Shown here: positions 1 through 7,217 of the stretch, one piece after another | Position numbering within the stretch: position 1 is the first letter of the stretch | Layout: every line of letters begins with the position of its first letter | Assembly: GCA_037968535.1 (NCBI GenBank) | Contig: JBBKVT010000304.1 | Span: 1 to 41,023 of the forward strand | Direction of reading: 5' to 3' | DNA: 41,023 nucleotides | Origin: JAHEAO01 sp037968535 | GTDB taxonomy: Bacteria > Pseudomonadota > Alphaproteobacteria > Rhodobacterales > Rhodobacteraceae | The notes under the pieces: generated by a model | The model's database searches: none | Told to the model about the DNA's origin: nothing | Seen by the model: only the letters and a program-made list of their open reading frames with translations | Translations under genes and position numbers: made by a program

Positions 1-176
1 TCCACTGCCTGCAACAAAACCTTCGGCATCCCGGTATGATCGTCGAAATTGGCGTATTTCCGGCTTTCACCGATCTCGCCGTCCTTACCCAACATCGCAG
101 ACCAGAACGCCACCGCCTCTGTCAGGTCGTCAGTCTTGCAGTCGATGCAGACCACGCCGATGCGCTGCTTATGCAT
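1..176 (-). CDS. VOC-family (glyoxalase-like) protein, 3' end outside window
   Basis: Partial gene: the first 58 residues are visible and the rest runs off the left edge. The start (MHKQRIGVV) is two bases after the livH stop, so it is probably translated from the same mRNA. The fold hint is the opening beta strand followed by a helix with FWSAMLG, which resembles the start of a vicinal-oxygen-chelate module (strand, then a helix of the type 'A..FY...LG'). Such proteins are metal-dependent dioxygenases, isomerases or binding proteins; the metal ligands would lie mainly in the missing part, so no substrate can be assigned. The family call is inferred from this short N-terminus only. A VOC gene directly after livH is not part of the standard liv operon. 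Confidence 0.6.
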   Translation of the reverse strand, partial: MHKQRIGVVCIDCKTDDLTEAVAFWSAMLGKDGEIGESRKYANFDDHTGMPKVLLQAV

Positions 177-178
177 CC

Positions 179-1165
179 TCACACCCTCTCGATGATGCGT
201 TCGCCGAACAAGCCCTGCGGCCGGAACACCAGAACAATCAAGGCCAGCACATAGGCAAACCAGTTCTCGGTCGCGCCGCCGATATAGGGACCGACCGAAA
301 ACTCGAACAGTTTCTCACCAACCCCGATGATCAGCCCGCCGACAATTGCGCCGGGGATCGAGGTGAACCCGCCCAGCATCAGCACCGGTAGCGCCTTCAA
401 GGCGATCAGCGACAGCGAAAACTGCACCCCCGATTTCGCCCCCCACATCATCCCCGCAACCAAGGCCACGAAGCCTGCAATCGACCACACCAGCACCCAG
501 ATGAAACGCAGCGAAATGCCGACCGACAAAGCCGCCTGATGGTCATCCGCCACCGCCCGCAGCGCTCGGCCCTGCTTTGTGTATTGCGAAAACAGCGTCA
601 GCCCGATCACCAAGAGCGCCGCGATCACGGTTGCAACCATGTCCAGCTTGTCGATGAAGAACCCGTAGCCGAACCAGTTGTAGGTCAGCTCTTCGACAGT
701 ATCGGAAATTCCCTGCGGCAGACCCACGTTCAGGCTCTTGATTTCCGACCCCCACATGATGTCGCCAAATCCCTCGAGGAAATAGGCCAACCCGATCGTC
801 GCCATGAACAGGATGATATCGGGCTGGTTGACGAGGTGTTTCAGCACCAGCCGTTCGACCAGGATCGCCAGCAGGATCATCACCCCCAGCGTCAGCAGGA
901 TCGCCAGAAGCGACGGCACAGTCCAACCGAATGTGTGAACGTCGGTCCCGAAAACCGCGTTGATCAGCCCGGCAAACGGCACCTGCCCGTCCATGATCCC
1001 GACCAGCGTCAGCGCCGCGAACAGCGCCATCACGCCCTGCGCATAGTTGAAGATGCCCGACGCCTTGAAGATCAGCACGAATCCCAAAGCCACCAGCGCA
1101 TAAAGCACCCCGGCCATCAGACCGTTCAGCGTGACCTCCATCGCGAATAAGAGTTGCTCAGGCAT
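179..1165 (-). CDS. livH: Branched-chain amino-acid ABC transporter permease, LivH family
   Basis: Inner-membrane permease of 328 residues, the usual size for LivH. It is hydrophobic throughout, with about eight predicted membrane helices. It opens with the family-typical stretch in which a small-residue helix (LYALVALGFVLIFKASG) precedes the conserved FNYAQG. Near the end it has the GGLIIGVGEKL segment and the family-like FRPQGLFGE terminus. Together with LivM, LivF, LivG and a periplasmic binding protein it would import branched-chain amino acids or related carboxylates; livM, livF and the binding protein are not in the window. The start ATG has GGGGA upstream. The gene follows livG and is two bases from the VOC gene. 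The exact substrate is unknown; the acyl-CoA ligase in the same operon suggests an organic acid is possible. Confidence 0.9.
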   Translation of the reverse strand: MPEQLLFAMEVTLNGLMAGVLYALVALGFVLIFKASGIFNYAQGVMALFAALTLVGIMDGQVPFAGLINAVFGTDVHTFGWTVPSLLAILLTLGVMILLAILVERLVLKHLVNQPDIILFMATIGLAYFLEGFGDIMWGSEIKSLNVGLPQGISDTVEELTYNWFGYGFFIDKLDMVATVIAALLVIGLTLFSQYTKQGRALRAVADDHQAALSVGISLRFIWVLVWSIAGFVALVAGMMWGAKSGVQFSLSLIALKALPVLMLGGFTSIPGAIVGGLIIGVGEKLFEFSVGPYIGGATENWFAYVLALIVLVFRPQGLFGERIIERV

Positions 1166-1168
1166 TGC

Positions 1169-1315
1169 TCATTCCCCAGCTCCAATCAAAAGACTGATCG
1201 CAATGAAAGCCGTTGCGATGGCCAGGCCCGCCAACAGACCTCGCCTCGTAAACATGGTTGCCAACCAAAACCTGAGATACTCGTCGATCGTTTGGCGGTT
1301 CGATCTGCTTTTCAC
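1169..1315 (-). CDS. Possible small membrane protein between livG and livH
   Basis: A 48-codon open frame fills much of the 263-base gap between livG and livH and ends three bases before the livH ATG. The N-terminal half is polar and charged. The C-terminal half, from MFTRRGLLAGLA on, is a single hydrophobic helix preceded by arginines, as expected for a membrane segment with its N-terminus inside. The start is uncertain: GTG at 1315 with a weak purine run upstream, or ATG at 1255, which would give only 28 residues. No family was recognised. It could also be a leader whose translation couples to livH. Tight spacing and the helix argue for coding; short length and weak ribosome sites argue against. 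Confidence 0.35.
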   Translation of the reverse strand: MKSRSNRQTIDEYLRFWLATMFTRRGLLAGLAIATAFIAISLLIGAGE

Positions 1316-1428
1316 CGGCTTCTGCTTTCTCTCGGTTTCGATGCCCAAGTTGACGCTGTGCCCGACAGGTTGCCATACACTTTGCAGACAGTTTGCAGAC
1401 GCGTCGCAGACACCGATTTTCCGGGCGT

Positions 1429-2250
1429 CTAGTCATGGCTGACCCCCAGATAAGCGTCGATCACGTCCTGATTGGACCGCACCTCATCCGGCGTCCCGTC
1501 GCCGATCTTCCGGCCGTAATCCATCACCACGACCCGGTCGCTCAGGTCCATCACCACGCCCATGTCATGCTCGATCAAGGCAATGGTGGTGCCAAATTCA
1601 TCATTAACATCAAGGATAAAGCGGCTCATGTCCTCTTTCTCCTCGACGTTCATTCCCGCCATCGGCTCGTCCAGCAGCAACAGCTTCGGCTCGGCCGCCA
1701 GCGCCCGCGCCAGTTCGACCCGTTTCTTCAACCCATACGGAAGCCGCGCCACCGGCGTCTTGCGGATATGCTGAATCTCAAGAAAATCAATAACATGCTC
1801 GACCCGCGCCCGGTTCTGAACCTCTTCCCGCTGCGCCTTGCCCCACCACAAAGCCTGCGCCGCGATCCCCGATTTCATGTGCGTCAGCCGCCCGGTCATG
1901 ATGTTGTCCAGCACGCTCATCCCTTCGAAAAGCGCGATGTTCTGGAATGTCCGCGCGATCCCCAGCGCCGCGACCTGATAGGGCTTCATCTGCGGCCGCC
2001 GCTGCCCGCGGAACCAGACCTCGCCGTCCTGCGGCACATAGAACCCACTGATAACATTGAGCATGCTGGATTTGCCCGCCCCGTTAGGCCCGATGATAGC
2101 CCGGATCTCGCCCTCGCGGATATCGAAGGAAATATCCTTGATCGCCTCGACGCCCCCAAAGCGCAGCGTGATATTCTTCATCTCCATCAGCACGCCGCCG
2201 ATCTTGCGGCCGTCCTCAGTGATATAGCCCTCGGCCCCGGCATCAAGCAT
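1429..2250 (-). CDS. livG: Branched-chain amino-acid ABC transporter ATP-binding protein, LivG family
   Basis: Cytoplasmic ATPase subunit of 273 residues powering the LIV-type importer. Walker A GPNGAGKS is at about residues 54-61. The signature region reads LPYGLKKRVELARAL, the LivG variant of LSGGQ. It is followed by Walker B LLLLDEP and the H-loop LIEHDM. The RTFQN segment after Walker A is typical of LivG/LivF proteins. The N-terminus carries about 20 extra residues before the first conserved strand; I recall relatives in this bacterial group having a similar extension, so the ATG at 2250 is kept, though an ATG inside at MEMKNITL is possible. It lies 51 bases after the acyl-CoA ligase gene on the same strand, consistent with one operon. 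Confidence 0.92.
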   Translation of the reverse strand: MLDAGAEGYITEDGRKIGGVLMEMKNITLRFGGVEAIKDISFDIREGEIRAIIGPNGAGKSSMLNVISGFYVPQDGEVWFRGQRRPQMKPYQVAALGIARTFQNIALFEGMSVLDNIMTGRLTHMKSGIAAQALWWGKAQREEVQNRARVEHVIDFLEIQHIRKTPVARLPYGLKKRVELARALAAEPKLLLLDEPMAGMNVEEKEDMSRFILDVNDEFGTTIALIEHDMGVVMDLSDRVVVMDYGRKIGDGTPDEVRSNQDVIDAYLGVSHD

Positions 2251-2301
2251 GGCCTGCGCCCTTCATCCGTTCAGAAATACTCCCGCCGGAGGCCAGACAA
2301 C

Positions 2302-4272
2302 TCATTCCGCCGCCAGCCTTCCGGTATCGTTCACAACAGGGACATCGCGAATTTCCAAGGTCGCGTTGATCTTGCCCTTGCGGCCATCCTCATAAGTCAC
2401 TTCGGTCTCGGTGTAGACGCTGTCCTTGCCGTCATAGAGCGCTTCAAGAAGGTCCGCGAATTTCTCCTCGACGAACCGCCGCCGCACTTTTCGGGTTCGG
2501 GTCATCTCGCCATCATCGGCGTCCAGTTCCTTGTGCAGCACGAGGAACCGGTGCACCTGACAACCCGACAACATCTCGTCTTCCGCGATGCTGCGGTTCG
2601 CCACTTCGATGTGATCCTGGATCATCGCCATGACGCGTGGATGTCCCGCAAGCTCTTGATAAGACGCATAAGCAATGTTGTTGCGCTCAGCCCAGTTGCC
2701 GACAGCGGTCAGGTCGATGTTGATGAAGGCGGTGCAATAATCCCTGCCGTTTCCAAAGACCACCGCTTCCAGAATGTTGGGATAGAACTTCAGCTTGTTC
2801 TCGACATATTTTGGGGCAAACAACCGTCCGTCGGCCATCTTGCCCACGTCCTTCGCCCGGTCGATGATGCGCAGATGGCCGGTCTCGGGCTCGATGAACC
2901 CGGCATCGCCGGTTGCCACCCAGCCCTCGGAATCCTTTGTGTCGCGGGTGCTTTCGGGGTTCTTGAAATACTCCACGAAGGTGCCCGGCGAACGATAATA
3001 GACCTCGCCACTCTCGCCAATCTTCAACTCGACCCCCGGCGAGGGGACCCCAACCGTGTCCGACCGCACCTCTCCATCCGGCTGTTGGGTGATAAAGACC
3101 GAGGCCTCGGTCTGTCCGTAAAGCTGCTTCAGATTGATCCCAAGCGAACGGTAAAAGTCGAAAATCTCGGGCCCGATCGCCTCGCCTGCGGTATAGCCAA
3201 CTCGTACCCGGCTGAACCCCAACGTGTTCTTCAGCGGGCCATAAACCAGAATGTTACCCAGCCCGTATTTGAACCGGTCCCAGACGCCGACGGACTTGCC
3301 GTCCAACAGTGCCGGACCGACAGACTTTGCATGACCCATGAACACCCGAAACAGCCAGCGCTTGAAGCGCCCCGCATCCTCCATCCGGATCATTACATTC
3401 GTCAACTGCGTCTCAAACACCCGCGGCGGGGCGAAATAGTAAGTCGGCCCGATCTCGCGCAGATCAGTCATCATGGTCTCGGCGCTTTCCGGGCAGTTGA
3501 CGCAAAAGCCCGTCCAATAGGCTTGCCCGATCGAAAAGATGAAATCCCCGACCCAAGCCATCGGAAGATAGGCCAGAATCTCATCGCCAGGTCGCAGATG
3601 ATCGAACTCGGACGAATTTTTCGAGGTCTCGATGATATTGCGGTTCGACAAAACCACGCCCTTGGGCCGTCCCGTAGTGCCGGATGTATAGAGCATTACA
3701 CAGGTATCGTCGTATATGATCGCATCCTCGCGCCGCTTCATCTCAGCCTCGAACCGTTCATGGGCGGCGCGGCCTTCAGCCTGCACGTCCTTCACCGAGT
3801 GCAGCCGGGAATGGTCATATTTGCGCAGGCCGCGCGCGTCGAGATAGATCACATGGTCAATGACCTTGACGCGTTCTTGCACCTCAAGAACCTTGTCCAC
3901 CTGTTCCTGATCCGCCGCGATCACGAACCGGGCGGCACAATTCTCCAGCACATAGGCCATCTCTTCGGCCACGGCGTCTTGATAGAGCGGCACCGGAATT
4001 GCCCCGACCTTTTGCGCTGCGACCATCGACCAATAAAGCGCGGGACGGTTCCGTCCGATAACGGCAACATAGTCGCCCTTGTTGATCCCCAGCGACAGCA
4101 GTCCAAGCGCGATGGCGCGGATTTCTTCCGAAGTGGCCAGCCACGACCAGCTTTGCCAGATGCCGAATTCCTTCTCGCGGTAAGCGGTATCGGCGCCGAA
4201 CTTCCGGGCATTCCGCGCCAGCAGGGCCGGAATAGAAGTCAACGCGCCATTCCCGACCGTCGGATCTGCCAA
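2302..4272 (-). CDS. AMP-dependent acyl-CoA synthetase/ligase (long-chain type)
   Basis: Activates a carboxylic acid to its CoA thioester via an acyl-adenylate. The adenylation motif YTSGTTGRPKG lies at about residues 195-205, the YGQTEA motif in mid-protein, and the ATP-binding aspartate in GWVATGD followed by IIDRAKD near the C-terminal domain. At 656 residues it matches the FadD15-like long-chain group. The open frame extends upstream to a GTG at 4362, but TTG at 4272 (L-A-D-P) has a near-perfect GGAGGA six bases upstream and gives the N-terminus expected for relatives, so TTG is chosen. It is the first gene of the minus-strand liv cluster, suggesting it activates an acid imported by that transporter; substrate unknown. 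Confidence 0.88.
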   Translation of the reverse strand: MADPTVGNGALTSIPALLARNARKFGADTAYREKEFGIWQSWSWLATSEEIRAIALGLLSLGINKGDYVAVIGRNRPALYWSMVAAQKVGAIPVPLYQDAVAEEMAYVLENCAARFVIAADQEQVDKVLEVQERVKVIDHVIYLDARGLRKYDHSRLHSVKDVQAEGRAAHERFEAEMKRREDAIIYDDTCVMLYTSGTTGRPKGVVLSNRNIIETSKNSSEFDHLRPGDEILAYLPMAWVGDFIFSIGQAYWTGFCVNCPESAETMMTDLREIGPTYYFAPPRVFETQLTNVMIRMEDAGRFKRWLFRVFMGHAKSVGPALLDGKSVGVWDRFKYGLGNILVYGPLKNTLGFSRVRVGYTAGEAIGPEIFDFYRSLGINLKQLYGQTEASVFITQQPDGEVRSDTVGVPSPGVELKIGESGEVYYRSPGTFVEYFKNPESTRDTKDSEGWVATGDAGFIEPETGHLRIIDRAKDVGKMADGRLFAPKYVENKLKFYPNILEAVVFGNGRDYCTAFINIDLTAVGNWAERNNIAYASYQELAGHPRVMAMIQDHIEVANRSIAEDEMLSGCQVHRFLVLHKELDADDGEMTRTRKVRRRFVEEKFADLLEALYDGKDSVYTETEVTYEDGRKGKINATLEIRDVPVVNDTGRLAAE

Positions 4273-4546
4273 AGTGTTTCCTCCCATTGCCGGCTGTCCG
4301 GCCCCCGCCCGCTTTGCGGTGTCAGGGTTTCGCCGCGAAACAATCTTGCGCTTGTCCGCCACAACATGACTAAAGCCGAACCGATTTTGAAAGTAAACGT
4401 TGTCAGCGGTTACGCGACGAGATTTTCTAAACGCTCGTTCAATTAACTCGTATCGTGGCCCATCGAGTCTCGCCGATCATATCACGTGGAGCGCATTGGC
4501 AAGAGCCTTCGTTTCGCATACTCCGATCGCCAAACAGGAGCATCCG
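4273..4546. promoter_or_regulatory. Divergent promoter region, acyl-CoA ligase / saccharopine dehydrogenase
   Basis: The 274-base spacer between two divergently transcribed genes must hold promoters for both. An imperfect inverted repeat AACG-CT-CGTT lies at 4430-4439 and a short AACGTT palindrome at 4396-4401. These are the sort of half-sites TetR-type regulators use, but both are short enough to arise by chance. No clear -35/-10 pair stands out. The call as a regulatory region rests on gene orientation, not on a recognised site. Confidence 0.4.
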
Positions 4547-5608
4547 ATGACGCATCTCTGGGTCCGAGCCGAGCAACGGGAAAACGAACGGCGGGTCGGT
4601 TTGACCCCCCAAGGCGCGGCAGACCTGATCGCAGCAGGCATGACGGTCACTGTCGAAGAGTCCCAGACACGCGCTATCTCCATTGAGGGTTATTCCAAGG
4701 CAGGCTGCGCCATCGCCGCCGAAGGATCATGGGTCACGGCACCCACCGAAGCTTTCATACTTGGGCTAAAGGAACTGCCCGCGGACGGGACGCCGCTGAT
4801 CCATCGCCATATCATGTTCGGCCATGCTTATAAGGGCCAGCCCGATGGTCGGAAGCTGCTCGAAAGGCTCATGGCCGGTGGCGGCGCACTTTATGATCTG
4901 GAATATCTTGTTGACGAAGATGGCCGACGCGTCGCTGCATTCGGCTATTGGGCGGGCTTCGCCGGGGCTGCCGTTACACTAAGATGCTGGGCTGCACAGA
5001 AGCAGGATGATGCAGTGCCGCCGCTCGCCCCCTACGACGAGGCCGACGCCCTCATCGACGATGTTGCGGCAGACCTCAATTCAACGCTGTTGCCGCGCCC
5101 GTCGGTGATCGTAATCGGCGCCAAGGGCCGCGTCGGCACCGGCGCCCGGGATTTTTGCGCGGCCCTTGATATTGTCACCACAGACTGGGATTTGGCCGAA
5201 ACTGCGCATGGAGGACCGTTCCCGGAGATCCTGATGCACGATATTTTCCTGAACTGCATCCTGGCAGCCCCCGGCTGCCCGGTGTTCATACCGGCCAATT
5301 CCTTGACCGCGCAACGTCGGTTGAGCCTGATCGGCGACATCGCATGCGACCCGACATCGGAATTTTCGCCGGTGAAGGTCTACGATCAGACTACAACCTG
5401 GGACGATCCGGCAACCCGCGTCCATGACGATCCGCCGCTGGATGTGATGGCGATCGACAACTTGCCGTCGCTACTGCCCGTCGAAGCCTCGCGAGATTTC
5501 GCCGCGCAGCTTCTGCCGACGCTCTTGGCACTGAATGATTTGGAGGGCGGCGCTTGGGCGCGCGCCAGGGTATCCTTCGATCGCGCCGCAGGAGCACTAG
5601 GACGTTAG
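4547..5608 (+). CDS. Saccharopine dehydrogenase, NAD+, L-lysine-forming type
   Basis: Soluble 353-residue protein of the alanine-dehydrogenase/LYS1 fold. It would interconvert saccharopine with lysine and 2-oxoglutarate using NAD. The N-terminus WVRAEQRENERRVGLTP is the conserved substrate-domain opening of this family (RxExxxxERRxxLTP). The mid-protein VIGAKGRVGTGA is the dinucleotide-binding loop of the Rossmann domain. Further support is the conserved HIMFGHAYKGQ and the later DNLPSLLPVEAS. ATG 4547 is chosen because AGGAG sits six bases upstream; the frame is open further but without a site. In a bacterium that also carries dapD and dapE, a degradative or stress-related role in lysine turnover is more likely than biosynthesis (inference). 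Confidence 0.87.
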   Translation: MTHLWVRAEQRENERRVGLTPQGAADLIAAGMTVTVEESQTRAISIEGYSKAGCAIAAEGSWVTAPTEAFILGLKELPADGTPLIHRHIMFGHAYKGQPDGRKLLERLMAGGGALYDLEYLVDEDGRRVAAFGYWAGFAGAAVTLRCWAAQKQDDAVPPLAPYDEADALIDDVAADLNSTLLPRPSVIVIGAKGRVGTGARDFCAALDIVTTDWDLAETAHGGPFPEILMHDIFLNCILAAPGCPVFIPANSLTAQRRLSLIGDIACDPTSEFSPVKVYDQTTTWDDPATRVHDDPPLDVMAIDNLPSLLPVEASRDFAAQLLPTLLALNDLEGGAWARARVSFDRAAGALGR

Positions 5609-5623
5609 AGGGCGGCAGCGCGG

Positions 5624-6025
5624 TCAGACTGGTCTGTAGATGTCATCTTCCTCATCGCCCGGATCAACCCCCAGCTTGGACAAGCCTTCTTCCAGGTAGT
5701 CCGACAACAACGGAATCCCCAAAAGATAATCGTCCGTCGGGGTCGTAGCCTCTTCTTTCGCCGTCGCGATCGCCTCGGAAAACTCGTCTGCCCCGAAAGT
5801 CTCACGACCAATCCACATCACGGCGACAAGCTCTGCTTTCTCATCGTCGTTCAGGTCCGAAATGAAACTGCGCAATTCCTGCTCTGTCGCGTCGCCGCGC
5901 CGACTTTCAAGAATGGTCTCGGCATCGGCAGTGTCGCCGGGCAAATCCCAGCGACCGACTTTTGCTTCCAACTCTCTTGCACGAACAATGACAAACGCAA
6001 CTTTTTCTGCACTGATTTCTCGCAT
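5624..6025 (-). CDS. DUF3775 domain protein
   Basis: Acidic 133-residue protein with no signal peptide or membrane helix. The central segment (SFISDLNDDEKAELVAVMWIGR) matches my recollection of the DUF3775 signature, in which a conserved 'LN.dEqa.LVAL.WlGRG' stretch is diagnostic. The function of the family is unknown. It is the last gene of the mutL-rmuC unit, 22 bases beyond the rmuC stop, so it is probably co-transcribed with two DNA-maintenance genes; a link to DNA metabolism is only guilt by association. It converges with the saccharopine dehydrogenase gene 15 bases away. The C-terminus is strongly acidic (GDEEDD). Confidence 0.75.
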   Translation of the reverse strand: MREISAEKVAFVIVRARELEAKVGRWDLPGDTADAETILESRRGDATEQELRSFISDLNDDEKAELVAVMWIGRETFGADEFSEAIATAKEEATTPTDDYLLGIPLLSDYLEEGLSKLGVDPGDEEDDIYRPV

Positions 6026-6047
6026 GGAGCATTCGCTTTCCGGAATC

Positions 6048-7217
6048 TCACGACGTTGGTTTGGCCAAGGCTACCACGTTCTGATCGTCGGGGGCCAGTT
6101 CCTCAAAATCGAAATTATCCAGTCGAGCCGCCCGCTTCCCGGCTCTTTCAGCGGCTGTGCCAATGCCGTCGAGATCGCTTCTGGCCTGGGCGAAATGGGT
6201 GTTCAACTTGCCGACCCGTTCAACGACCAGTTCGACATCGCGATGCAACTGCTTCAACGTTGCCCGGATCGCCCCCGATTGCTCTCGCATCCGCGCGTCC
6301 TTCAAAATTGCCCGCATCGTGTTCAATGTCGCCATGCATGTCGTCGGCGAAACGATCCACACGCGTGCGGCAAAGCCTTCGCGGACAAGGTCCGGGAAAT
6401 TTCCATGCAATTCCGCATATATAGCTTCTGACGGCAGAAACATCAGCGCACCATCGGCAGTTTCACCTTCCAGGATGTAACGCTCTGAAATGGCCTTGAT
6501 ATGCGCCTTGACCGATGTCTTGAACGCCGCGACAGCTGCCTTCGTGTCCCACTCAGTTTCGGCTTTTCGCAATGCCTCATAGGCTTCCAACGGGAACTTG
6601 GCATCCACCACGATCGGCCCAGGAGGGTTCGGCAAATGGATCAGGCAGTCGGCGCGGCGGCCGTTTGAAAGCGTGGCTTGCAAGGAATAGCTGTCCTTCG
6701 GCAACGCCTTGCCGACGATGTCCGTCAACTGGATTTCCCCGAACGCTCCACGAGTTTGTTTGTTCGACAGGATGTCCTGCAAGGACAATACGTTGCCGGA
6801 CAGCTTTTCGATGTTCTCCTGGGCCTTGTCGATCGTCAGAAGACGTTGCTGAAGTTCGCCAAGCGATTGGGCCGTCCGGCGCGAGGTCCCATCGAGGTTT
6901 TCGCCCATCGCCTTGCTGACATCGGCCAAACGCTGTTCCATCAGTTGAAGCATTTTCGCCTGACTTGCGGCCTGTGCTTCGGACACGTGGTTCAGTCCGC
7001 CGGTCAATTGCTGCTGTCCATCTGACAAGAGCCGAACCTGTTGGCCCAGCATCCCCATCTGCTGGGCCAACGGGGCCGCCAATCTGGCGGACGCACCGGC
7101 CCGCCGGACGGACATGATTAGCAAGACAAACAGCAAAAGCACCGCCGCCAGACCGATGACCGTTGCGATCACGATAGGGTCGCCGAATGCATATTGGGTC
7201 TCACCGATCTGGATCAT
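6048..7217 (-). CDS. rmuC: RmuC-family DNA recombination protein
   Basis: 389 residues. An N-terminal membrane helix at about residues 13-36 is followed by a long glutamine-rich coiled coil (about 50-150). Then comes the RmuC nuclease-like domain with the family marks TRGAFGEIQL, PIVVDAKFPLEAYE and FLPSEAIYAEL. RmuC proteins limit certain inversions and are predicted PD-(D/E)XK-type nucleases; the aspartate and lysine of VVDAKFP would be in the active site. The ATG overlaps the mutL stop as ATGA, which indicates translational coupling. DUF3775 follows on the same strand. This is likely a membrane-anchored DNA-processing enzyme. Confidence 0.93.
   Translation of the reverse strand: MIQIGETQYAFGDPIVIATVIGLAAVLLLFVLLIMSVRRAGASARLAAPLAQQMGMLGQQVRLLSDGQQQLTGGLNHVSEAQAASQAKMLQLMEQRLADVSKAMGENLDGTSRRTAQSLGELQQRLLTIDKAQENIEKLSGNVLSLQDILSNKQTRGAFGEIQLTDIVGKALPKDSYSLQATLSNGRRADCLIHLPNPPGPIVVDAKFPLEAYEALRKAETEWDTKAAVAAFKTSVKAHIKAISERYILEGETADGALMFLPSEAIYAELHGNFPDLVREGFAARVWIVSPTTCMATLNTMRAILKDARMREQSGAIRATLKQLHRDVELVVERVGKLNTHFAQARSDLDGIGTAAERAGKRAARLDNFDFEELAPDDQNVVALAKPTS

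Noticed and set aside
1158..1436. 92-codon minus-strand frame in the livG-livH gap
   Set aside because: Charged, no hydrophobic helix and overlaps livH; the shorter frame at 1169-1315 fits the gap better.
1393..4446. A 1017-codon plus-strand open frame opposite livG and the acyl-CoA ligase
   Set aside because: It runs antisense through two well-recognised genes and their gap; the translation is rich in H, R, P and D without any domain. GC-rich codon bias leaves the opposite strand open.
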